The notes beneath the pieces are model-generated. The model was not told the DNA's origin and made no database searches. It saw only the letters and a program-made list of their open reading frames with translations. This document shows positions 46,933-60,900 of a DNA stretch of 64,000 nucleotides, in pieces. Within the stretch, counting starts at the first letter, position 1, and every line of letters starts with the position of its first letter. Location: contig OY727103.1 of assembly GCA_963402885.1 (NCBI GenBank), positions 15,154,085 to 15,218,084 of the forward strand, written 5' to 3'. Origin of the DNA: Antedon bifida. Taxonomy: Eukaryota; Echinodermata; Crinoidea; Comatulida; Antedonidae. The position numbers and the translations under genes were made by a program.

Positions 46933-47909
46933 AATAATTACCAATACAAATTTGTTATTTATGAATGATAAAGTAAGATGTATTAAGTCAAACAATATTC
47001 AAACAGAGTTGTATAAATTTAAAATTGCTAATTTTTTTTTTTTTTGGTGGATAGAATATACAGATGGAAAAGGTTTGTAACTATTGTGTTACATTTACAG
47101 TAGTATGGAGAAATTATAATCTGTTACCTACACCTTTGTGTAGAAATATTGGTTAGTCAGAAAGTTTTGGAAACATAACCAAAACCGACTCATGAATAAG
47201 ACAGGCCAAATTTCTCTTTAGAGCATAACAAGAACAATTCAAAATTTAAATAATTCATAATATATTTAATTTCTTTTTTTTTTGGTTAATTTTCATTCAA
47301 TATGTGCCATAACATTTCTCTTTAAATAATCAATTGCACTTTGCCATAACTTAAGGAATTATTTAAATGAAACAATTGCAGCAGTTTCGCCTCAAACGGC
47401 TTTAAGATCCTTCAACAACCATCCAATCAACGCTGGTGGTTCCAAGCGCACATCCAATACGAATGTTTAGCCAATCAGGTTGCTCAGCCATACGGATAAT
47501 AAACAGCTTTGTACAGCCCTGACGCAACCAGAAAAGAACAATGATTTTGAATATAACCAATCAAAATTAAGAACATGATTATTTAACATACAGGTGTAAT
47601 TATATCAGATCAAACAATTATAAAAGCCATAATTTCATTGGTCAATATACAGCAGGTGTAATAAATTTGACCAAATGTTTAGAAAAGCCATTGTTTGATT
47701 GGTCACTTCAATTTAGGTAAATTAGACCACTGATTGATTGTTTTATTTGTTTAGGAAAGACCAATAAAAACTACACCGAATGTTTATATAAGCCATCATT
47801 TGATTGGTCAAATCAAGATCATTTTTATGATGTTTCTACATTCGCTATACTGGATGTGCCTCGGTTGCCATCAATACCACATCTAATTGTGTTACGACCA
47901 CTTGTCAAT

Positions 47910-48905
47910 TTATTGTGAAAGTTGCGAAAGATTTTCCCCATGAGAGCTGCTTTCTAGTTGCGGCGGAGTACTCTTGCGTTTACTGAACCATCCCGATAAT
48001 GTTGATTTGTTGCGTTTAATTACGGGGCCGGTAAATGGAATAGTTAAGTTCATTGACTGCAAAAAAAGAAATTTAAAAATATTAATTTGATGTCAGTAGT
48101 AATTAGTAACAAATGACTAAATTAAATAACCTTTCTATTTGCATTGTGAAGTGATAATTAGAGTTCAATGGGTTCCATAGCCAACTGTTTTTAATTACAG
48201 TAAGGTTGAGACTCTTACGATAAACTAAGCCAATTCTGACATATAAGAGAAAGGGAGTTTTTCATGATATAAGGTAAAGTCGATCTGGAGATACAGAATC
48301 AGTTGATTTAAAATCTAATCGGGCTATACTCGTGTCAGTAGTACATTGGAACAATTTGTGTACTGAAACAATTCTTCCAATCTAGAATTGTCTAACAAGG
48401 AACCACACCATAAGGGACCACAATAAAGGGGAACCAATAGTAACAATTTTCCCTTACTAATTACTTACCAAAGTTCCATCCAGAGAACTTGCACTCACTC
48501 GATGGTTCTGCTTCTCTAAAATAAAAAAAAAAAAAGATTTATTATCATAAAAAAATCAGATTTTGTAATATTTACAAATTAGCCTATCCTTACTGATATC
48601 ATTTTTAGATTAGAAGCTACTCAATGAGCAGTTTTTCAGATATTAAGCTGAAAAGAACAGACACTACACATGATCTTAGCCAAAAGGCCGAGAATTAACA
48701 AACGTTTTGTTGAAATTACCTGATGCTTCCTTGAGGTTCATCAGGGAATTGGACAGGGCGGTTCTTTTCAAAATTTCAGGAGGCGCTAATGAGTCCATGC
48801 TACCAGTTAAATTATTACTTGTTATGCTCTCCGAGTCCAGGCCTAGGCCCGAGTCTGCAGTACAGCCTTGTTCTTTACGCATTAATTTTTGTCTTTCCAA
48901 TTCAG
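47910..48905 (-). CDS. IQSEC: IQSEC C-terminal exons
   Basis: Exons 48905-48720, 48515-48469 and 48056-47910 follow the PH domain. They encode [38 protein letters not shown] and [11 protein letters not shown], then a basic end ([20 protein letters not shown]) finishing NLSQLSQ. The [16 protein letters not shown] pattern fits the human IQSEC1 C-terminus (ELEKQK, LKRSALSSSL). No PDZ-binding end of the IQSEC2 type is seen. Confidence 0.88.
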
Positions 48906-51900
48906 CTACGAGAAAAAAAGAAAAAGAAACATTCTTCGTTAAATCAGGTTGTCTAATTACAGCAGGAAATCTTATTTAAGTGGAAGTTTTGTCTCAAATG
49001 AGATGAGTTGCCATCAGGTTATCATCATCATGTTTTGTGTTATTAGTTGCGACATTATTTTGACGTCACAACTTTTCAGTTTCCTTCATTTCGTATTTCT
49101 GACAAATTTACAATGATTATAATTCATAATAAATACTGTAAATATTCATAAAAATCATATAATTAAATGTATGTATAAATATATAAGATCTGTATACAGT
49201 ACATATATATAAAAACAAAACTGAAATTTCAATATATTTTCGAGAAATTCAAAGAAAAAATATAAAGTAGTCTAGTTTTAGAAAACCTTGGGCATTAGTC
49301 AGCCACAGATTGTGAAGTTTTTAGAAAGTGAATTTACTAAATTTTACATCTAACACCAAAAATTGTTCAAAACAATATAATTTTAAACAAGAAAAAAAGA
49401 GTATAAAACATGTTTATTTCCACTAAATATTAACAATAAAAAACTGTAAAAAGACATAAATGTTTTTACACCACCATTCATTAATACATGCACATGTAAA
49501 ACTCACAATTGTATATGTTCACAGTTTGAAAGAATTAATTACTAAGGATATTCAATTAGACTATTTAAAGTAAAGTTCATATTTCTAATAAGTATGTATG
49601 TCCATCCAATTAAAAAATGATTTTTCTGTAAGATTATTTAAACATGTGTCATGCTTGCTTCTCTGTATTTCATGCAATTTATCAAAGAACACCCATAAAC
49701 AACGACGACATAAAACCACAATCATTCAAAAAACATTTATACTTGACACAACAACATCGCAAATATGAAAAAAACATTCAATTTGTTTAATTCGACAGAA
49801 AGTAAAATATAAGAAATGATTGGTTTATCTAAAACCACGTCAGTAGTGACGTGAATAGGTGAGTCAAAAGTTCAAAACAATGTTTACCACTTCTTGATAT
49901 GATATTGGTAAACATATACAACGTGTATACTCTTAAGATCTAAATTGAATTTTGAAGTTTGTCGTTTTTCTGCCAGTTTGAATTTGTTGTGATGTTATTG
50001 TGCAATTTAACTATTCACCGTTGAAAGTATCATTGATTTATTACTACAGTTCATCCTCTACTTATAGAAAAAAGTGCACTATTAAACACAGGGCTCGATT
50101 TAATGTTATGCATGAGTGCCCTCTGTTATTTCCATTTTTGTTTGTCAAATTGGTCCACTTGGCACAGAGGTACATTAGGTAGGCCAAAACAGATTTATAG
50201 GCTAGGTTACTACTAAATCGAGCCCTGAATTAAACACCTGATAGTAGAAAAGTTCAAGACAATATGAAATATACAAAACCATAATGAAAATGAAAAATAA
50301 ATGAAAAGTAATAAGAAGTTCCACTACAGAATCACAGCTGTTTAATACCAGTGTACTGTACTCACCTTCATGGACGCTCTTTGTAACATAGCTATAGTGG
50401 GATGAATGGTGACGCAAGAAAGAGAGAGAGAGAATGAAAGAATGGAGAACCGAAAGATGAGAATCGATTTGATTAAACTTTTCAAAATGTATTTCTATAT
50501 TTACACCTTAAAGCTATTACTGTAACCATTTTAATTATAGATTTCAATGCTTCTTACTCAATTTTGATTTTAAAATCATTTCAGAATATGCATTTTACAT
50601 ACACACAAAGGGCTTTGAACATCAAATGTTATGTACTAAGGCAGCATTAGTCATACATGACATAAATATGTTAGTGAATACTTAACACGTTTATTAAGAT
50701 ACTGATGTGGGGGCAGGTTGTCAGGTATACACAATTCAGGACATTGAAACCACAGGGACATACTCCCAAGACTTGTAATTTAAATGTCAATTAATCCAAT
50801 AACGAGAAAACAATATTAGCTATCTCAACAGACCAAGCATGTCTGTATAGTGATTCTTTTCACACTACTCCCCGAGGAAACTTTATAGGAGCATTCCGCT
50901 GGGAGAACAGCATCCCTGCTGTGGAAGATAAGATCCAATAGTTTCCTTTGGAAATTGACAAAAGTGGAGAATTGCAAGATTGATTGTAAGTTGGACAATA
51001 AAAAGTGGTGGAGAAAAAAAGAGATACTCTAACCTACTAACAGTAAACCGGTTTCAACTAGTCTTTGCTAACCACTCACTAGCAATATTAAACAAATATA
51101 TCCCCTAGTATGTTTGACATTAGTTATTCATCATTTATTGTAAAGTGATTGTTGATTAATAGTAAATAAAGATGATGGTTATCAAATATGTTATTGATTA
51201 ATTTAAGGTGCTAGTCTCAGATGCAACAGTGTTTTGTTGTCTGGGACTAGAAGCCTATTAATAAGTGAGTGTTCCAAGTGTTTACTTAAGATTGACATGC
51301 TTGTGAAAGTTAATACAGAATTACCCTGTGCTCTAAGTTTAATGCCAACAATTACACATCATCATGCTTATATGACTCCACGATAGATCTCATTTTCTTT
51401 TGTATACCATGCAAAATTTAATGAATAAACAATGTTTTTTAACATTTCAGTAATCAGCTGATACCTAGACCATGGAGTCATACAAGCATGATGAATGCAT
51501 CGATTTATTGTTGGGTAACAAAGATCGTATGTGTTATAATTCTTCTGCAAAAGTTTTAATGCAAAAATACAAACTTGAAATTAGGTAGTAACAAGTTTAT
51601 ATATCTTCTTATTTTTAGTAGAGCTTTAATAAATTTAAATATTGTCTGCCTTACCTCCAATACGTATATCTTCCATTTCGTTCATTTCCATAACATACTC
51701 TTGTAGATCACGTACGAACCGTGACCAGTCTTCATGATTTAATGCGCAAAATGTTGCTAGTACTTTGTTGTCTACAACACTAATGAGTCGGATACCGAAA
51801 GGATAATCTACAAAAAAAAAATATAAAGAAAAATTAATGAAAAAAGGTTGGGAATAAAAAGATTAGTTTTCAACTAATTATAAGTATTAAAACCGCAAGA

Positions 51901-54900
51901 TTTTTTTGTTATATATTATATAATCTATACTGTTTATCAATTGACCTATATAGAAAGAGTCAAACATCAACATGAATCGGCATGAAAAGATTCCAAAAGA
52001 CTATTTTCAACTTACAATATAAATAAAAAAACACTAGCAAGATATTTTTTTATATTGTAAAATTTCATACTTATATATTATATAATCTCTATATCACTTG
52101 ACCTATATATATAAAAAGTCAAACGTCAACATGAATCTGGGCGTACAACAGCATGACTAACTTCTGTTATGTTAATATTAGCACATACAAGGAAAACTGT
52201 ATTATTAAATACAACTCTCGATTTCTTTCATTTTGGCTCGAAATCTCTTGATACCAGATATCAACAAAAACCGTCATTTCACTGAAATAACTTTGACATC
52301 TTTAAATTACATCTATCATTGTCCGCTCATGCATAGCATACTTTAAACTTTATCGATTTCAATCTAGTAAACATAAATAGATCTACAATGCATTTGCGTT
52401 TCTACAAGGAATTTCATTTCCGGTAGGTTTTCTGTCGAAAGGCTAGGCTGGTTGCTTAGGTGTATCCACCTGTTTAACCATTCCTTGTCCGACTTATTTT
52501 GGGATATTTTGCATTTGTCGATTCGAAATCTATCTATGGCTGACAGTTATATGTATGACAGCGGCCAATTATGATTTGTACAAAAATAAACTGATCCAGA
52601 TGCGTACGATAAATGTTTTCAAATGCAATTTTCGTTTTCTCTTTCTACTACTCGGAAAAACAAACAAATAAATATAAATCGTATTAACCTTTAAAAGAAA
52701 CAAGCAATGTGAACTTTTCATGGAAAAAGAGAAAACGATATGGAGCGCATGCAATCATAAGGCATGTGACCTGTTTGAGATATCTGGTAGAATATAAATA
52801 AATTGTAATTATATTTTTACTTACGTGGCGTTTCATACTTTAATACAGTGATTCCATGAAGTGGGAAAGATTTCTTGAAATTATATAATGTTCCTGTTTT
52901 CTTCCGTGCTAATACCTTAGTTACCTATTAAAAAGAAGAAAGTTCTATTAGAAAACAAATTTTAATTATATATATTGATTATATATACTGGTAGTTGAAT
53001 ACATTGAGCGCATTCATCTAGTGAGTTTTATATGATATATCCCAGGTAAAAGTTCAATTGTTTTGTTGATTCTAGTACGTCAACAGAAAGCAATGACTTC
53101 TGTGTAATATTATGACGTGCGATCTTTGAACACACCTGTGGTCTCTCAACTCAAATCAAACATTAAGGTGTGGACACTACTACTCTTCAGAGAAGAAATC
53201 ACAGACAGACAGGTGTTTTTATTTAAAATATAAGGGATTTTGTTACATAATTTTCTAATGAAACTAGTGTTTATTTAATTACATTCTAGCATCAATTTAG
53301 ATAAGAGCCAACCCAGGCCAATATTCCTATATGGACATGTTTAACTCATTTATCAACCTACGACAATTGAAATGTGTTCAATAGCATTATCTTTCCCCTC
53401 GCTGAACCAGCTAAGTACCCCCATCCATTCTGAATTTGCCCATATGCCCCAACCCCATTATGTTGTTACTTGTAACACTTACCACTAGCATGTCGTTAAA
53501 TAAAAATATCTCCCTAAAATGCTTCTTCTCACGTTTGCTGGGATCGTTAATTTCTAACAGGCTCACAGAGCACACAAGCCTTCGATGAGGTTGAGAAAGA
53601 ATCTGAGAATAAAATGATATTGAAACAATGATAACATTTACAGTGTAGATCAATATTCATGAAATAGTAAATAGTTTTGACAAAGTAATAATATAAATTG
53701 TCTAATTTACTTACAGGTCTATTACCCAGAATGCTTTGTTCAACACTCTGTACAGCCGTCACATGATCAGTTGCCGGATGGAATTCTTCTTTCTTTATTC
53801 GTTCATACACTCCACGCAGGACATCTTTGTCAATGTCTTGCCCATCATCAATGCCTCTGAGGTTCTTGACGAAATCGTCAAGTTTCATTTTCCGTTCTGT
53901 TTTTACATTTGGGCTGTGGAGGTCTGTATGTAGCATGATCACGGCAAAAGCGAGAATAAACACTGTGTCGGGATTGTTGAAGGTGGTTGCGATTTCTGGG
54001 TTGCAAACAAGGTATCGTTGTGAAAACGCCTAGAAAAAAAACAATCACCAAATTATCAATCTATTCAGTTTTCTTTCCTACCTATAACCATTGTACATCA
54101 ATTCATATTATTTATTCTTTACCTCTACAAGGCGTTCAATCTTCTGGGCCTCGCCAGGCATGCGAAAATGTGACTGGAATTTCCTAAGAGCATTGTCTAT
54201 TGACAGACCTTGAAAGTTGATTTCTTCAACATAACATCTACAGAAAAAAAAATCCATTCATAATGAATAATACAGGTGAATTATATCAAAGAATTACATG
54301 ATATGATGTTTGTTTTGTTCTAACAAAGAATAACACATTTGTAGCAGTCTGTATCCAATAGAATCTATTCTTTACGGCTACTTAAAAAAAGATTTGACAA
54401 CTTTGAGGAGCGTCTATGGTTTCAATGAAATCAACATTATAAGAATTTTAAATTGTAATAAAAACATCTTGTCTGGTACATTGAAACAACGGCCAGAAAA
54501 GAATATACTAAAATCAGGATCAATCACTGAAAATGCTATTAAAAATATCTGAACAAAGAGTTGTATATTTTTGTAGATATGACCATATGTGGTCTAACTA
54601 TTAAATACTACAAAGAAAGATTTAAATACATTAAATTATTTTTAAAGGCAGGTTCGTTGGCGGCAATATGGTAAATCATGCATGAGAATCAGTTAAAACT
54701 ACTTTAAAACGTTTTTCCATAGAAAAAAAAAATGTTGATCAAAGACAAATACCAAGTTTAGCTACCACCGTATTGACGTAAAAACCACAAAATCATGTGG
54801 GAGGAAAATCACAGGGCCGTATAAATTCCAGAACAGGAACTCGTTGAAATTATTGATTTTGATGTCATGTTTCGGTGGTATAAACTAGGTTGATATGTCT

Positions 54901-57900
54901 CTTACGGTATTGCATCATTGCTGGCTAGTTTTTTTTTTATCAAGGAAATATGTCTGTCGAAGTCATTAAACATGTGTTAAATACAAGTAATCATATCCAC
55001 AAGTCTAAGTCACAGGATCAAGAAATTGATATTTCGTAATAGATAAAACTCTGGAAATTTCACATTCACTTCAAATACATGAGTATACCATAATAACAAT
55101 TGTTGTAAGAGGTATATTAAACGGAATTGAATACAATTGTTGTAATGACGCAATATGTATAAAAATGGAATTGTCGGAATGATGTTATCTAATTCTAGTT
55201 AGATATAGATATACTGCTAGATAATGATATAGATATACGCTGGATAATGATATGATGAAATACTGTATGTATACCAATGGAATTGTGACAGAAATGGTAT
55301 CGAATTCTAGTTTAATATATTGACAATTACTGCCAGATTGATAATATAAACTTGAGTTAAAATAGTAAAGTTGTAGTTGTGCTCATAAAAAGTATACTTA
55401 CTCTAGCACCATCATATTAAATTGTTGTTGTAAATCTCCTAAATATTCTCCAATCTTTTGTTTGCTCAGTCCAATGCGACTTAGCAAAAATTTAGCCACT
55501 TCTTGAGTTGAATTCTCCAGGAACTTATTCTCAATTAAAAATTTGATACCCTTTTCTGGTTTTCTATTGGATAAATTATAATAAAATTATTAAAATATGA
55601 TAAATAAATATAGTTTTGACCTAGAACAAATCCCTTGGGGATGGGAGACATGATGAATATTATATTTTATTTAGTTCGAGGCTAGAGGCTTTAGGACAAT
55701 TTTAGTTTAGAAAGCGTCAGACTTCAGTTTAGACTTGACCGTAACTAATTAAATTAGATTGTCTGAAATAGATACTGTCCCCTAACTTCGCATTGTGTCA
55801 CATGCACCATTTAAAATTTACAACTTTGACAAAATATATTCTCTTTAAATTAAATATAGACATGGTAGATTAATCAAATAGTCTTACTTGTTAAATAAGT
55901 TAAGTCCAATTCTATATTTGCGACGTCTAGGTGGGGTATTCGGTATTGTCATAGATGGTGGGATGGGGTCAATCACAGGAATTTCTCGTAAACTATCCAC
56001 ACTACCCGTGGTCACGCTTGAGTCGTCACCCACTGTTAATTTGGAAGAACCACTACTTTCGCTACTAACGCTATCACGCGTGTCTGATTTGTGTAGACTA
56101 AGAGACCCGTTTGCCATTTTGCTATGTTTGCGCTTCCAAACGGGTGAAGGTGTCATTTGGAAACTTTGTAAATGTGACGGAGTATTTAACTCATGAAAGT
56201 CTTCAGCTTTTAAGGTCACATCATGACATTGATCATCCGAATCAGACAAATCAGATTCGGAATCTGAATCTTGAAGATGCTCAGACGTGGATAAACCGAC
56301 TCTCGCTTTCGGGGATGATGTTGGAAGGAATGTTTCTCGGTCAAATTCACCAAAGTCACTACTGGCGGTTGAAGCCAGTGAGATTTTATCCAATTCACCA
56401 TAATCAATGGTGTGTGTTCGTCGTTTACCCCCACTCCTTAAAGTGGCATCAAGGTCATAATCAATATCTCCTTCTGTATTTGATCGCCGTCTCATCGTCC
56501 TAGCTGGCATTGTTGAGTAATAAGCTAAATCATCATTATAATAGGATTCCCTGATTAAGTTGTTTCCAGATCTCCGTGGCAGACTGGACGAATGATTTCG
56601 TCCTTGAAATTCTAAATTAAAAGCGCGAGAATATACATCTGTCGAACAGTCCACATTTTGCAATCGACGATGTGTATCGATATCAAGTTTTCTTGGTCGT
56701 CTCTCCGCACTTCGACTACGCCACCGTTTAAAAGGTCCTCTAAATTTATCACTTTCTATGCTCATATCCTCCATAGGAAGTTCATTTCCTTTCTTTAAAT
56801 CATCTTTGGTTTTCTTTTCTTTTTTCTTTGACACCTTTCTTTTCTTTGATTTTTTAGGGTCTACTCCTCCTTCCAGTTTATTTCCAGTGTCCGAAATAAT
56901 ATTTTCTGGTAAACTGTATGATTTTTCGTGTTTACTTCTTAGTTTTTCTTTTGCAGACATTTCCACAACTTCTGGATTCTCCTGGATTTCAGTTTTCTGG
57001 AGAGAACTTTCAGAAGTTGTTGTACTGTAGTCGCTGTAAACACCTGAAGAAGAAGAATCACGTTTCCGCAGACTATCAAGACTACTTTCGCTGCCACTTG
57101 GGGCCATATGTTCTGGTTTAATTGTAATAAGTTCTGCTTTTGTGGTTTTTTCATTTTGGGACTGCTGAACTAAAGCGATATCTTTGTTTGAAGGCGTGGT
57201 TCTACTTATAGCGGATTCAAACACTTGTTTACTTGTAACAATTCTAGTAGGCAGATGTCCGATTTTGCCAACACTCGCTTTTTGTCCATCCCCAAGGGTC
57301 ATCATTCTGGCCTTATTTTTCATAGGTGTCGGTGCACTGTCCGTGGCATCAACACCTTTAGATAAATCGTCTAAGCCAATAGCCCGTTGTATATTACTAT
57401 GAAAGGCTTTTTTCGAGTCTATTTGCGGAGTTGGCAAGACGGTCATACTGCCGACCTCACCTACACTCGCTGGTATTGTTGATAATTTTGCACTGTTTGT
57501 GTAGTCAACAGGCAATTGTTCTAAAGTGCCAACACTTTGAGCACGTTTCTTCATATTTTCGCTTTTTGTTATCTCAGCTGTTGATCGATGTGTTTCTTTT
57601 GTCATCATCACCGTGACAACAACTGTTTTTGACTGTTTCTTGCCAGCTGGAGATCCATCTTTATTGTCAGTTTTTTTTAAAACATCCCCATTTTTTGTAT
57701 TCCCATTCAAAGATTGCAGCTTAATAAGATTTGCTTTAGAGCGTTCACTAATTTCTTTATCAAACACGTCTGTATCAAGAGATTCTGGTGTTGGCGTTTT
57801 TAACTCTAAATCATTATTATTCACAGGGTCTCCGAGCATAACAACGCGAGCGCGATTGCTAAATTGTTCCCAGCCTTTTGAGCAACGTAGTGAAGAAAGT

Positions 57901-60900
57901 AAGCGTGATGAACGATTTTCAGATTGGCTTCTTCGTAAACGTTGGAACTGTTTATTCATTCCATATTGACGGTAAGCACTTTGAATTACTTGCGCGGCTT
58001 TGTGGGCTTTTTCTCTGCCACCATAACTCTTCTCTATCATTTCAACCTGTAAGATAATATTATTGAGTTAAAGGCTTATTACATTTTTTATACTTTAATA
58101 GTACTACTAGCGTTGGAATTTCCTTACCAATCAATTGCAACACAGTTAAGAAAACAGGAAATATTGAATACTGTGAACTATAGTTCTATACAACTTCTTC
58201 CTTGCAATAGCTGAACCTCTTCCTTTACAATACCAGGAATGGAATGAGATTTGACTTACCTGCTTACTATATAATTCCACTGACAGTTCATACGGATTGG
58301 ACAATGTTCGTGAACGTTGAATGATCCTCTCTTCCTGTCGGCGTTGTTTGAATGACTTTTCTCTACGTAGCGGTGATCTTGTGCTCCGCCTTCGTGGTGT
58401 TGTCCGATCAAAATAATCTAATGTATCAGGGTCGTAATGTTCATTCAAAGGACCTTCTGATGTTTCGTTGTTCTTTAAAGTTGCTGGGCTGTTTGGTGGG
58501 GTCGCCGGTAGAGTGTTTCGAATACTATCGACGCTTGATTGTTTCGTTGGTTTTGATTTATAATCCTGAGCACATTGTTTATCAATCTGTTCTTCTGTCA
58601 ACGATACGACTAAAGTACGACTTCCAAACGGAGTTTGAGGAGAATTCTCCCATTGTTTTTCTTCTCCTTTCTTATCTACAATTCCTCCTGTTGCTTGATT
58701 CTTTTTCTTTCTTTTTGGAGTTGTTGTTCCTTCTGTTCCTTTCTCAGTTCTGCAAAGACAAAACATTAATTAATGATTATTATTAAATTTTAATAAAGCA
58801 CAATCTTAAACATCATTTTGTTCAAAACACAAAGTTGATATTATCTAAAAATTAATAAGGTTATACAAACATTGACTTCAAATTTTACGATTCATATTTT
58901 AACGATGTACGCTCCTGAAAATGAAATTTTATACTAAACCCTTTAAAAAGAAACCATGATTCATAACGGACAGATAAGAATAAGGCTTAAGTTATTGTGA
59001 ATCACTGTGTATTGCAACCTTATCTCTTCGAAAGATCACACGACAATCATGACATCATTATATTCTTTCTGTTTTGGAGCGTGCCGGTCACGTATCGTAA
59101 AAGTGTGCCACTAAACCCATCACCTGATCAGTTTCCTTTGTAACAATTCGTCACTATAACAAATTCTTGTGTACCATAAACTTTAAATTCCGTAACATAA
59201 TTTGTGTTTGTTTCACACAAATGTTACGGAATGCACACAAAACCAACATAGTAAAACAAGAAAAAGTGGTGGTCAAAACAGTTTAGATGTTGAGAAGAAA
59301 ATCTTCAACAGCAAATTTTACAAATATTATGAGTAAATCTACTTGAGATAATACTACCAATACTACCGGATACGGAACAGGTGATTCTTACAATTGAAAA
59401 CAGGATTTTATGAACTACTTGTTTGTTATTTAAGTCCTCCCCTCCATTTATAAATACAATTCAATTCATCTTCATTTATAGTTATTTCTAAAAAATTTTT
59501 ATAAAGTATCTAAAAATTCTTTTCAAGAAGAGTAACTTACAACAATCATACGATTATATTATAATCTGTCAAAGGTCATATTGAAATTATTAAAGAATAA
59601 TTTAATTAATTAATTAGGCATATTTTCCTTTAACAGGATATAAACTGAGCATGTTTAATATGAATGAAATGTAGAACGTTACAACTGCCAATAAAACCGA
59701 ACAAAATGTCTAAAGTTTGACGTACTTCCTGTTTGAACTACAATGGCGCGAGTTGTCGTTTTTTATTCATAACGCATGGAGGACATTTTGGTCATGAATT
59801 GGATATTGAGTTGTGGGTAAACTATGATTTACTGCAGTAATTTAATTAAATTTAAACAAATTTATTTTCATCTGCTTTCTCTTTTATATTCTTTATTTAT
59901 TGTTATATAATTAAAATCAGAATTTTCCAAAAAATGTTATACAAATACAAGCGTAATAATATTATTGTTAAAGAAGTGATATTAAACATAATTTATTTCC
60001 AATTGTTTGTAAAATGAAAAAATATAAAAGTATGTTTTTTAAAACAACAAAAATGTTTACCTTGTTACTCCCATCTGATAACTAAATAATCCAATTTTAA
60101 AGACGTGTTTATATTTCAATAATATTTTCAATAGTACTAAACTTCCATTACCCATTGCACAATAAAAACTAAAAACTATTAGATTCCGTCATGTCTACAG
60201 AAAAAAATTCAGGAAACCGATTGCAATATGTGTGCTAAGAAATGGATACAATATTGTAATAATCAAAACAAATATGAGTATTTGTTTATATGACAGTGAG
60301 GACGTCATCAAAATATTCGATGATACGTGGGCAGTTCAATGACAATGAAACCACAAGGCAACAATAGGGAGGGATTACTGCAGCGTTTTACTATAAACAA
60401 TGTAGCGTGCAACACACTACATGGTATTAGTGTTGAGAAGGACATTGGAAAAATCCTTGACAACGTTACAATGTAATTGTTTTGAACCTACCTACATTTA
60501 TGATCTACCTATGGTTTGAATGGTCTACCTTCATTTCCTATTGTTACATTTATTTATTTTTTTATGTGGTTAAACTAGAACAAACATTTTTCATTTTAAA
60601 ATGCACCGATATAGTTAAAAGTTAAAAGACTTATACCAGACAATAACCACACAGACCAGATTAAATTTTGCTATAACTAGGTTGGTTTCTTTATGGTATC
60701 TTTAACTTGGTATATTTAATTAGGTTGGTACCTTTAACTACATTGGTATCTTTAACTAAGTTGGTATCTCTAATTAAATTGGCATCTTTAACTAAGTTGG
60801 TATCTTTAACTAAGTTGGTATCAGTAACTGGGTTGGTATCTTTTAACTATGTTTTATATCTTAACCATGTTAGTATTTTTAACTAGGTTGGTATCTAGGT

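Larger units (their letters stand above)
43728..47909. other. Convergent intergenic region and likely IQSEC 3' UTR
   Basis: AT-rich DNA between the ends of CCDC77 and IQSEC. It holds a 21-bp tandem repeat (45929-46053), a small pogo-like MITE (46820-46932) and several reverse-strand AATAAA candidates. A short ATG frame at 44094 ending in a GTGAGT donor was not accepted as an exon. No other coding sign. Confidence 0.6.

Noticed and set aside
50373-50398. Possible 26-base IQSEC micro-exon (AG before, GTGAGT after, minus strand)
   Set aside because: Its length breaks the phase between exons 51655 and 48905, which join in frame directly and match the family there.
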